Source: Thioalkalivibrio sp.
Lineage (GTDB): Bacteria; Pseudomonadota; Gammaproteobacteria; Ectothiorhodospirales; Ectothiorhodospiraceae
Assembly (NCBI GenBank): GCA_003550945.1
Contig: PULL01000138.1
Coordinates: 1-41,849, forward strand
DNA length: 41,849 nucleotides
Direction of reading: 5' to 3'
The position numbers and the translations under genes were made by a program. The first letter of the stretch is position 1. Each line of letters begins with the position of its first letter. The notes beneath the pieces are model-generated. The model ran no database searches. It was not told where the DNA came from and saw nothing but the letters and a program-made list of their open reading frames with translations. This document shows, in pieces, positions 34,313 to 41,849 of this stretch.

Positions 34313-37300
34313 ATGAGCTTTCACGCCCTTCCCCCCGCGCAGGGAATGTACGACCCTGCCCTCGAACGAGATTCCTGCGGCGTCGGGTTCGTCTGCCACA
34401 TCAAGAACGAGAAGAGCCACCGGATCGTTGCGCAGGGGCTCGAACTGCTTGAGCGCCTGCACCACCGCGGCGCGGTCGGTGCCGACCCGAAGGCCGGCGA
34501 TGGCGCGGGCATCCTGGTGCAGATGCCGGATGCCTTCCTGCGCGCGGTGGTCGACTTCGAACTCCCGCCGGCAGGGCAGTATGGGGTCGGCATGGTCTTC
34601 CTGCCGCGCGATGCGGAGCCGCGCGCGGATATGGAGGGCATCATCAATCGCCACATCGAGACCGGCGGTCAGACCGTGCTGGGCTGGCGCGACGTGCCCG
34701 TCGACAACAGCGACCTGGGCGAAACGGTGCGCCCGAGCGAGCCGGTGGTGCGCCAGGTCTTCGTCGGCTGCGACCCGGACTGCGCCGACCAGGAAGCCTT
34801 CGAACGCAAGCTGTTCGTGATCCGCAAGCGCATGGACAACGAGATCCGTGCCGCCGGTTACGAGAAGACCGCGTACTACGTGACGTCTATGTCGTCGCGC
34901 ACCCTGAACTACAAGGGCATGCTTCTGGCCTACCAGGTCGGCAACTACTACAAGGATCTGCGCGACGAGCGCTTCACCAGCGCCCTTGCGCTGGTGCACC
35001 AGCGTTTCTCGACCAACACCTTCCCGACCTGGGATCTCGCGCAACCCTTCCGGATGATCTGCCACAACGGCGAGATCAACACCCTGCGCGGCAACCTGAA
35101 CTGGATGGCCGCCCGGCGCCACACCATGCGTTCCGAGGTGCTTGGCGATGACCTCGCTACGATCTGGCCGCTGATCCCCGAAGGGCAGTCGGACTCGGCG
35201 TGTTTCGACAATGCACTGGAACTGCTGGTGATGGGCGGTTACTCGCTGGCCCACGCGATGATGCTGCTGATCCCCGAAGCCTGGGGCGGCAACAAATTGA
35301 TGGACGAGGACCGACGCGCGTTCTACGAGTACCACATGGCGTTGATGGAGCCATGGGACGGACCCGCCGCGGTGGCCTTCACCGATGGCCGCCAGATCGG
35401 CGCAACCCTCGACCGCAACGGCCTGCGCCCCGCGCGCTACCTGGTCACCAACGACGACATGGTGATCATGGCCTCCGAGATGGGCGTGCTCGACATCCCC
35501 GAGGAGCGCATCATCACCAAGTGGCGCCTGCAGCCCGGCAAGATGCTGCTGATCGACCTCGAAGAGGGCCGGATCATCGACGACACCGAGATCAAGTCGA
35601 AGCTGTCGCGGGCCAAGCCCTACGGCGAATGGCTGAAGAAGACCCAGATCCGGCTCGAGGAACTGCCGACCGGCGTCGGCCCGATGGCGCCTGACGACGC
35701 CACCCTGCTCGACCTCCAGCAGGCGTTCGGATACACCCAGGAAGACCTGAAATTCCTGCTGACCCCGATGGTCGTCACCGGCCAGGAAGCGGTCGGCTCC
35801 ATGGGCGCGGACAATCCGCCGTCGGTGCTCTCCAGCCGTCCGAAGCACCTGTCCACGTACTTCAAGCAGAACTTCGCGCAGGTGACCAACCCGCCGATCG
35901 ACCCGATCCGCGAGGAACTGGTGATGTCGCTGGTCTGCATCATCGGGCCGCGGCCGAACCTGCTGGGCATCGACGAGGCGGGGAACCACTGGCGCCTCGA
36001 GACACCCCAGCCGGTGCTGACCAACCAGGACCTGGAGCGGATCCGGCATATCGAATACAACTCGGGCGGTGCGTTCCGCACGCGGACCCTCGACACCGTC
36101 TACCCCTCCCCCGAAGGGGCCGAGGGCATGAAGGACGCGCTGGAGCGCCTGTGCAAGGAGGCCGAACAGGCGGTACTCGACGGCTATAACATCCTGATCC
36201 TGTCCGATCGCAACACCAACCAGGACTCGATCCCGATCCCGATGCTGCTGGCAACCTCCGCCGTGCACCATCACCTGATCCGCACCGGCCTGCGCACCAG
36301 TTCCGGCATCGTGGTCGAAACCGGCGCAGCGCTGGAGGTCCATCACTACGCCACGCTCTCCGGCTATGGTGCCGAGGCGATCAACCCCTACCTCGCCTTC
36401 GACACCATCCAGTCGATGCTGCCGCGCTTCCCGGAGCGCCTGACCTTCGAGGAGGCGCAGAAGCGCTACATCAAGGCGGTGGGCAAAGGGCTGCTGAAGG
36501 TGATGTCCAAGATGGGCATCTCGACGCTGGAGTCCTACTGCGGGGCACAGATCTTCGACGCCGTTGGCCTGAACAACGCCTTCCTCGAGGAGTATTTCAC
36601 CGGCACCCAAAGCCGGGTTGGCGGCATCGGGCTGCCCGAGGTCGCAACCGAAGCCGTGCGCTGGCACTCGCTGGCCTTCGGCGGCGAGCACGTGTACCGC
36701 CGGCAGCTCGATCCCGGCGGCGACTACGCGTTCCGCCTGCGCGGCGAGGACCACGTCTGGACACCGGATTCGATCTCGAAGCTGCAGCACGCGACCCGGG
36801 CGAACGACGCGAAAACCTATGCGGAATATTCCCGCCTGATCAACGAACAGAGCGAACGCCTGCTGACCTTCCGCGGCCTGATGGACTTCCGGTTCGCGGA
36901 GAACCCGATTCCGATCGACGAGGTCGAGCCCGCTTCGGAAATCGTGAAGCGTTTCGCCACCGGCGCGATGTCCTTCGGTTCCATCTCCTACGAGGCCCAC
37001 TCGACACTGGCCAAGGCGATGAACGCGATCGGCGGCAAGTCCAACACCGGCGAGGGTGGCGAGGAGGCGGAACGCTTCCTGCCGCTGCCCGACGGATCGC
37101 GCAACCCCGAGCGCTCGGCGATCAAGCAGGTCGCCTCCGGTCGTTTCGGCGTGACCGCCGAGTACCTGGTCAACGCCGACGACATCCAGATCAAGATCGC
37201 GCAGGGTGCCAAGCCCGGCGAGGGTGGCCAGCTGCCCGGCCACAAGGTCAACGCGCAGATTGCGCGCGTTCGGCACTCCACGCCGGGGGTCGGCCTGATC

Positions 37301-38986
37301 TCGCCGCCGCCGCACCACGACATCTACTCGATCGAGGACCTCGCGCAGCTGATCCACGATCTGAAGAACGTGAATCCGAAAGCGCGGATCTCGGTGAAGC
37401 TGGTGTCGGAAATCGGCGTCGGCACGGTAGCGGCCGGGGTATCCAAGGCCCACGCGGATCACGTGACCATCGCGGGCTACGACGGTGGCACCGGCGCCAG
37501 TCCGCTGACTTCGATCAAGCACGCGGGCAGCCCCTGGGAGATCGGCCTCGCCGAAACCCACCAGACGCTGGTGCTGAATCGCCTCCGCGGGCGCATCGCG
37601 GTGCAGGTCGACGGCGGCATGCGCACCGGCCGAGACGTGGTGATCGGTGCATTGCTCGGCGCCGACGAGTTCGGGTTCGCCACCGCGCCGCTGATCGTCG
37701 AAGGCTGCATCATGATGCGCAAGTGCCACCTGAACACCTGCCCGGTGGGGGTCGCCACCCAGGATCCCGAACTGCGCAAGCGGTTTACGGGCAAACCGGA
37801 GCACGTGATCAACTATTTCTTCTTCGTCGCCGAAGAGGTGCGCCAGTACATGGCCCGCCTCGGCTTCCGCACCCTGAACGAGATGACCGGCCAGTCCGAC
37901 CGACTGGAAATGCGCCGGGCCATCGACCACTGGAAGGCCCACGGCCTCGACTTTTCGCGCATTCTCGAGAAGCCGAAAGTCGGCCCCGAGGTCGCGCTCT
38001 ACCAGCGCGAGGCCCAGGATCACGGGCTTGAAAAGGCACTGGACCAGGAACTCATCCGCCAGGCCGAACCCGCGCTGGAGCGCGGCGAGCCGGTACGGAT
38101 CGAGACGCAGGTGAAAAACTACAACCGCACCGTTGGCGCGATGCTGTCGGGGCGCGTGGCCGAGCGCTACGGCCATGCCGGGCTTCCCGACGACACCATC
38201 TACATCAAGGCGAAAGGCACCGGCGGCCAGTCCTGGGGCGCCTGGCTCGCCAAGGGCGTCACGGTGGAACTCGAGGGCGAGGCCAACGACTACGTGGGCA
38301 AGGGCCTGTCCGGAGGCCGACTGGTCATCTACCCCCCGAAAGAGGCGGGCATCGCCCGGGCCGAAGAGAACATCATCGTCGGCAACACCGTTCTCTACGG
38401 GGCGATCAGCGGGGAATGCTTCTTCCGGGGCGTTGCCGGAGAGCGCTTCTGCGTGCGAAATTCCGGGGCGATCGCAGTGGTCGAGGGCGTCGGGGACCAC
38501 GGCTGCGAGTACATGACCGGCGGCATCATGGTCTGTCTCGGCCCCACCGGGCGAAATTTCGCGGCGGGAATGTCGGGAGGCGTGGCCTACGTGTACGACT
38601 GTGACGGCAGCTTCGAACAGCGCTGCAACCTGGCGATGGTCGAACTGCAGCCCATCCCGGACGAGGACGACGCGCTGGAGGCGCTGGACCATCAGGGCGG
38701 CGATCTCGAAACAGCCGGCCTCGTCGATCTGCGCCGCGACATGACCCGGCACGACAAGCTGCGCCTGCGCACCCTGATCGAGCGGCATCTTCACTACACC
38801 GATTCCGCCGTCGCGCGGCGCATCCTCGCGAACTGGGAACGGGAGTTCTCCCGTTTCGTGAAGGTGATGCCGATCGATTACCGCCGGGCGCTCGAACAGA
38901 TGCAAGCGCGGCAAAGCCGTCCGCCGACCCCTCAGCGGGTGCCCAAGGCGACGCAGGCCGTGAAGGAGACCGCGACACATGGGTAA
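34313..38986 (+). CDS. gltB: glutamate synthase (NADPH) large subunit
   Basis: GltB makes two glutamates from glutamine and 2-oxoglutarate. It has 1557 residues from ATG 34313, with GAGG 7 bp before it. A 21-residue propeptide ends at Ser21, so the mature N-terminal nucleophile is Cys22 (CGVGFV). The glutaminase domain contains HQRFSTNTFPTWDLAQPFR and HNGEINTLRGN. The central domain is followed by the FMN-binding synthase domain (KPGEGGQLPG, GYDGGTGASPLTSIKHAG). The 3Fe-4S ligands are Cys1132, Cys1138 and Cys1143 (spacing 6 and 5, as in E. coli). The C-terminal GXGXG beta-helix domain closes it. The end overlaps gltD by 8 bp. Confidence 0.98.
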   Translation: MSFHALPPAQGMYDPALERDSCGVGFVCHIKNEKSHRIVAQGLELLERLHHRGAVGADPKAGDGAGILVQMPDAFLRAVVDFELPPAGQYGVGMVFLPRDAEPRADMEGIINRHIETGGQTVLGWRDVPVDNSDLGETVRPSEPVVRQVFVGCDPDCADQEAFERKLFVIRKRMDNEIRAAGYEKTAYYVTSMSSRTLNYKGMLLAYQVGNYYKDLRDERFTSALALVHQRFSTNTFPTWDLAQPFRMICHNGEINTLRGNLNWMAARRHTMRSEVLGDDLATIWPLIPEGQSDSACFDNALELLVMGGYSLAHAMMLLIPEAWGGNKLMDEDRRAFYEYHMALMEPWDGPAAVAFTDGRQIGATLDRNGLRPARYLVTNDDMVIMASEMGVLDIPEERIITKWRLQPGKMLLIDLEEGRIIDDTEIKSKLSRAKPYGEWLKKTQIRLEELPTGVGPMAPDDATLLDLQQAFGYTQEDLKFLLTPMVVTGQEAVGSMGADNPPSVLSSRPKHLSTYFKQNFAQVTNPPIDPIREELVMSLVCIIGPRPNLLGIDEAGNHWRLETPQPVLTNQDLERIRHIEYNSGGAFRTRTLDTVYPSPEGAEGMKDALERLCKEAEQAVLDGYNILILSDRNTNQDSIPIPMLLATSAVHHHLIRTGLRTSSGIVVETGAALEVHHYATLSGYGAEAINPYLAFDTIQSMLPRFPERLTFEEAQKRYIKAVGKGLLKVMSKMGISTLESYCGAQIFDAVGLNNAFLEEYFTGTQSRVGGIGLPEVATEAVRWHSLAFGGEHVYRRQLDPGGDYAFRLRGEDHVWTPDSISKLQHATRANDAKTYAEYSRLINEQSERLLTFRGLMDFRFAENPIPIDEVEPASEIVKRFATGAMSFGSISYEAHSTLAKAMNAIGGKSNTGEGGEEAERFLPLPDGSRNPERSAIKQVASGRFGVTAEYLVNADDIQIKIAQGAKPGEGGQLPGHKVNAQIARVRHSTPGVGLISPPPHHDIYSIEDLAQLIHDLKNVNPKARISVKLVSEIGVGTVAAGVSKAHADHVTIAGYDGGTGASPLTSIKHAGSPWEIGLAETHQTLVLNRLRGRIAVQVDGGMRTGRDVVIGALLGADEFGFATAPLIVEGCIMMRKCHLNTCPVGVATQDPELRKRFTGKPEHVINYFFFVAEEVRQYMARLGFRTLNEMTGQSDRLEMRRAIDHWKAHGLDFSRILEKPKVGPEVALYQREAQDHGLEKALDQELIRQAEPALERGEPVRIETQVKNYNRTVGAMLSGRVAERYGHAGLPDDTIYIKAKGTGGQSWGAWLAKGVTVELEGEANDYVGKGLSGGRLVIYPPKEAGIARAEENIIVGNTVLYGAISGECFFRGVAGERFCVRNSGAIAVVEGVGDHGCEYMTGGIMVCLGPTGRNFAAGMSGGVAYVYDCDGSFEQRCNLAMVELQPIPDEDDALEALDHQGGDLETAGLVDLRRDMTRHDKLRLRTLIERHLHYTDSAVARRILANWEREFSRFVKVMPIDYRRALEQMQARQSRPPTPQRVPKATQAVKETATHG

Positions 38987-40445
38987 GCCAACCGGATTCA
39001 TCGAAATCGAGCGCCGCGAGCGGCGCTACGAACCTGTCGCTGACCGGGTCGTTCACTACCGGGAGTTCGTGATCCCGCTGTCCGAGTCGGAAGTGAGCGC
39101 ACAAGGCGCGCGCTGCATGGATTGCGGCATCCCCTATTGCCACCAGGGCTGCCCGGTGGACAACCTGATTCCGGACTGGAACGACCTTGTGTACCAGGGT
39201 GACTGGAAACAGGCGATCGAGACCCTGCACTCGACGAACAACTTCCCCGAGTTCACCGGCCGCATCTGCCCCGCCCCGTGCGAGGCCGCCTGCACGCTGA
39301 ACATCGACGACAACCCGGTCACGATCAAGACCATCGAATGCGCGATCGTCGACCGCGCGTGGGCCGAGCACTGGATCAAGCCGCAGGTGGCACAGCGACG
39401 CACCGGCAAGCGCATCGCGATCGTCGGGTCCGGCCCCGCCGGCCTCGCCTGCGCACAGCAGCTCGCGCGCGCCGGGCACCAGGTGGCGATATTCGAGAAG
39501 GCCGACCGGATCGGCGGACTGCTGCGCTACGGAATCCCGGACTTCAAGCTGGGCAAGGAGCTGATCGACCGGCGCATGGCGCAGATGCGCACCGAGGGTG
39601 TCGAATTCCACACCAATTCCCACATCGGGGTGGACATCCCAGTCTCCCGGCTGCGCGAGGAGTACCACGCCGTGATCCTGGCCGGCGGCGCGGAAAAACC
39701 GCGCGACCTGCCGGTTCCTGGGCGCGAGCTGAACGGCATCCACTACGCGATGGATTTTCTCACCCGCAACAGCAAGCGCGTGCAGGGCCTGTTCGTTCCC
39801 GACGAGGAATTCATCAACGCGAGTGGCAAGCACGTGGTGGTGATCGGTGGCGGCGACACCGGCTCCGACTGCATCGGTACTTCGAACCGGCACGGCGCCC
39901 GCAGCGTGACCCAGATCGAGATCCTCGACAAGCCGCCTGCCCGCGAGGACAAGGGCCTGACCTGGCCGGAGTGGCCGAACCGGCTGCGCACGTCCAGCTC
40001 CCAGGAAGAAGGCTGCGAGCGGATGTGGAACGTCACGACCAAGGGCTTTGTCGATGACGGCGAGGGCAACGTGCGCGCGTTGCGTTACGCGCTGGTGCGC
40101 TGGGACCGCGATGAACAGGGGCGCTGGCAGATGTCCGAAGTACCGGGCAGCGAGGGGGAACTGCGCGCGGACCTGGTCCTGCTCGCGATGGGCTTCGTAC
40201 ACCCGGTGCACGAGGGCATGATTTCCGAGTTGCAGGATGCCGAGCAGCTCGAGCTCGACGGCCGCGGAAACGTCAAGGGCGCAACCGAGGGGGCGCAGGC
40301 CTACCACACCAGTGTCAACGGACTTTTCGCAGCGGGGGACATGCGCCGGGGTCAGTCTCTGGTCGTGTGGGCGATCCGCGAGGGCCGCCAGTGCGCCCGC
40401 GCAGTGGACGAGTGGCTGATGGGGCGTTCCGACCTCCCCCGCTGA
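38979..40445 (+). CDS. gltD: glutamate synthase (NADPH) small subunit
   Basis: GltD oxidises NADPH and passes electrons through FAD and iron-sulfur clusters to GltB. It has 488 residues. The N-terminal ferredoxin-like part has two cysteine clusters: CMDCGIPYCHQGCPV, then CPAPCEAACTLNID. The FAD Rossmann motif is AIVGSGPAGLACAQQLA, and the NADPH motif is VVVIGGGDTGSDCIGTSNRHGA. The C-terminal GLFAAGDMRRGQSLVVWAI is the second FAD contact. Its start overlaps the gltB end in another frame, giving coupled synthesis of the complex. A terminator follows 11 bp after the stop. Confidence 0.98.
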   Translation: MGKPTGFIEIERRERRYEPVADRVVHYREFVIPLSESEVSAQGARCMDCGIPYCHQGCPVDNLIPDWNDLVYQGDWKQAIETLHSTNNFPEFTGRICPAPCEAACTLNIDDNPVTIKTIECAIVDRAWAEHWIKPQVAQRRTGKRIAIVGSGPAGLACAQQLARAGHQVAIFEKADRIGGLLRYGIPDFKLGKELIDRRMAQMRTEGVEFHTNSHIGVDIPVSRLREEYHAVILAGGAEKPRDLPVPGRELNGIHYAMDFLTRNSKRVQGLFVPDEEFINASGKHVVVIGGGDTGSDCIGTSNRHGARSVTQIEILDKPPAREDKGLTWPEWPNRLRTSSSQEEGCERMWNVTTKGFVDDGEGNVRALRYALVRWDRDEQGRWQMSEVPGSEGELRADLVLLAMGFVHPVHEGMISELQDAEQLELDGRGNVKGATEGAQAYHTSVNGLFAAGDMRRGQSLVVWAIREGRQCARAVDEWLMGRSDLPR

Positions 40446-40456
40446 TCCCCTCGGGG

Positions 40457-40479
40457 AGCGGGACCTTGCTCCCGCTTTT
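40457..40479 (+). terminator. intrinsic terminator of gltBD
   Basis: AGCGGGA and TCCCGCT form a perfect 7-bp stem around the loop CCTTGC, followed at once by TTT. It is the clearest intrinsic terminator in the window and lies just past the gltD stop. On the opposite strand no T-run follows, so it should serve gltBD only. Confidence 0.75.
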
Positions 40480-40558
40480 CGTCGCGGAAGTTGCCGCGCC
40501 TGCCGGGGGGCTTGTCCCCTTCCGGAATACAGCGCCCACCCACCGCACTCCGAAGGGC

Positions 40559-41554
40559 TCAGCTCACCGCCTGCAGGCAGGGCCGCACCGCCCACTCGAT
40601 CAACTCGGGTCCTGCCTCCTTCCGGTACGCGCCCTCGGTGAGCACGCGCCGCCAGTGCCGTGCCCCCGGTGCGCCGTGAAACAGGCCGAGCGCATGCCGC
40701 GTCAGTCGATACAGTGGCACGTCCCTGGAACACACCTCCTCCGCCAGCGCGACGAGATCGTCGATGATCTCCGCATAGCCGGGATCGTCGCGCTCCACGC
40801 CGTAGTAAAGCCTGTCCACGCGGCCAAGCTCGAACGGCCGGTGGTAGGCCGCCCGTCCGAGCATCACCCCATCGACCTCCTGCAGATGCGGCAGCCCCGC
40901 CTCCGTCCCATCGATGCCGCCGTTGATCACGATGTTCAGGTGACCGAATTCCTGCTTCAGACGATACACTCGCGGGTAATCCAGCGGCGGCACCTCGCGG
41001 TTCGCGGCGGGGCTCAGACCCTTCAGCCAGGCCTTGCGCGCGTGCACGATGAAGGTCTTGCAGCCGGCGTCCGCAACCCGAGCGACGAAGCGGTGAAGAT
41101 CCGCCTCGGAGTCCTGCTCGTCGATCCCGATACGGTGCTTCACCGTTACCGGCACCGACACGACCTTCGCCATCGCTTCCACGCATTCCGCGACCGTGTC
41201 GGGCGTCGCCATCAGGCAGGCCCCAAAGGCACCGGACTGCACCCGCTCCGACGGGCATCCGACGTTCAGATTGATCTCGTCGTAGCCAAAATCGGCGCCG
41301 ATCCGTGCCGCTTCGGCGAGCACCCGCGGGTCTGAGCCACCCAACTGCAGCGCCACCGGGTGCTCCTGGCTGTCAAAACCCAGCAGATGCCTGCGGTCTC
41401 CGTACAACACCGCATTCGCGTGGACCATCTCCGTGTACAGCAACGCCCTGCGGGTCAACAGCCGATGAAAGCGGCGACACCAGCGGTCGGTCCAGTCCAT
41501 CATCGGCGCCACGCTGAAGCGGTGCGACGGCCGGTCTACAAAGGCTTCCGTCAT
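40559..41554 (-). CDS. dusA: tRNA-dihydrouridine synthase A
   Basis: This FMN enzyme reduces uridines 20/20a in the tRNA D-loop with NADPH. It has 331 residues from ATG 41554; a TTG seven codons earlier is possible but less likely. The N-terminus FSVAPMMDWTDRWCRRF is the FMN-binding start. Cys100 in NLNVGCPSERVQSGAFGACLM is the catalytic acid. KHRIGID, FIVHARKAWLKGLSPAANR and INGGIDG with VMLGRAAYHRP match DusA rather than DusB or DusC. It starts 5 bp after the upstream gene stops. Confidence 0.96.
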   Translation of the reverse strand: MTEAFVDRPSHRFSVAPMMDWTDRWCRRFHRLLTRRALLYTEMVHANAVLYGDRRHLLGFDSQEHPVALQLGGSDPRVLAEAARIGADFGYDEINLNVGCPSERVQSGAFGACLMATPDTVAECVEAMAKVVSVPVTVKHRIGIDEQDSEADLHRFVARVADAGCKTFIVHARKAWLKGLSPAANREVPPLDYPRVYRLKQEFGHLNIVINGGIDGTEAGLPHLQEVDGVMLGRAAYHRPFELGRVDRLYYGVERDDPGYAEIIDDLVALAEEVCSRDVPLYRLTRHALGLFHGAPGARHWRRVLTEGAYRKEAGPELIEWAVRPCLQAVS

Positions 41555-41559
41555 CAGTA

Positions 41560-41849
41560 TCAATCGGACCCGCAAGAACTCCTGCCGCTTATTCTAACGG
41601 GAGGGGGTGCAGGCCGCTCCAACTCTGGCAACGGCGGCGGCAGCGGGCAGTGCAGGTCGGCGCAGACCGCGCGGAGCAGTTCGGCCTCCTCGACGGCGAT
41701 GCGACCGTCGTGGTGCATCGCGGCCAGCAGGGCCTCCAGCAGCAGGGACTTCGCCGTCGGCTGCAGACGGTCCAACCGAGGCAAGGCCCGATCCAGCGTT
41801 GCCACCCAGTCCGTTGGCGGTGAGTAGGGCACCTGCGACTGCGGGAACA
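41560..41849 (-). CDS. C-terminal fragment of a larger protein, possibly an M48-family metallopeptidase
   Basis: The frame is open to the window edge, so this is the end of a longer gene, not a 90-residue protein starting at GTG 41832. The visible tail reads FPQSQVPYSPPTDW, then a helical segment LLLEALLAAMHHDGRIAVEEAELLRAVCADLHCPLPPPL and a short Pro/Arg-rich end. The helical part resembles the TerB-like C-terminal domain that I recall from some gammaproteobacterial M48 peptidases. That is from memory, and the catalytic part is outside the window. It ends 5 bp before dusA, suggesting cotranscription. Confidence 0.55.
   Translation of the reverse strand, partial: FPQSQVPYSPPTDWVATLDRALPRLDRLQPTAKSLLLEALLAAMHHDGRIAVEEAELLRAVCADLHCPLPPPLPELERPAPPPVRISGRSSCGSD

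Noticed and set aside
34283..39001. A very long open frame antisense to the whole of gltB (about 1570 codons)
   Set aside because: High-G+C third-position bias leaves the antisense frame free of stops. The translation is rich in His/Arg/Asp with no recognisable domain, while gltB is certain on the other strand.
38526..41258. A 910-codon minus-strand frame across gltD and dusA
   Set aside because: It lies antisense to gltD and in the wrong frame over dusA, and has no start signal or domain. It is a composition artefact.

Overview
The window looks like a chromosomal segment of a high-G+C gammaproteobacterium. The evidence is gene order. The blocks fabD-fabG-acpP-fabF-pabC-mltG-tmk-holB-pilZ, infA/clpA-clpS/icd/nudJ-mnmA-hflD and purB-roxA are typical of Pseudomonas and Chromatiales-type genomes. 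Insertion of acnA and fumC, plus the protein sequences, favour a Chromatiales/Ectothiorhodospiraceae-like organism, but I cannot prove the family from sequence alone. There are no tRNA or rRNA genes, insertion sequences, phage genes or CRISPR arrays.

Layout. 1-1552 (-): an RND efflux operon (periplasmic adaptor lipoprotein then inner-membrane pump, the pump cut by the window edge), preceded by an upstream region with two operator-like palindromes. 1862-2335 (-): a glycine-zipper outer-membrane lipoprotein. 2605-3963 (-): a solitary bioA. 4059-6835: a KamA-family radical SAM aminomutase and a class V PLP enzyme, divergently transcribed around a perfect palindrome. 6881-15624 (-): a long fatty-acid/folate/cell-wall/replication operon, in transcription order fabD, fabG, acpP, fabF, pabB, pabC, mltG, tmk, holB, a possible 40-residue peptide, pilZ. 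15862-16080 (+): infA. 16111-18718 (-): clpS-clpA. 18806-20068 (-): icd. 20213-25223 (+): nudJ-mnmA-hflD-acnA. 25380-29669 (+): a second RND adaptor/pump pair. 29769-31145 (-): fumC. 31319-33866 (+): purB-roxA. 34313-40445 (+): gltB-gltD with a long leader and a strong terminator. 40559-41849 (-): dusA and the C-terminal end of an upstream gene.

How the genes work together. Most of the window is core metabolism. Aconitase, isocitrate dehydrogenase and fumarase are three TCA-cycle enzymes, and GltBD draws 2-oxoglutarate into glutamate. The fab operon supplies malonyl-ACP, ACP and the first elongation enzymes, with PabB-PabC (p-aminobenzoate for folate) translationally coupled to it. ClpS-ClpA deliver N-degron substrates to ClpP. 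MnmA and DusA modify tRNA, and RoxA hydroxylates a ribosomal protein.

The most interesting signals are: a KamA-like enzyme that keeps the catalytic residues of lysine 2,3-aminomutase but has lost both lysine-recognising aspartates; a 13-bp hairpin that would bury the fumC ribosome binding site; a sigma-54-type promoter and structured leader before gltBD; an ADC-synthase-like PabB with the PIAGT rather than PIKGT motif; and several clean palindromes in front of efflux and divergent genes. I did not find a convincing, wholly undescribed multi-gene system.
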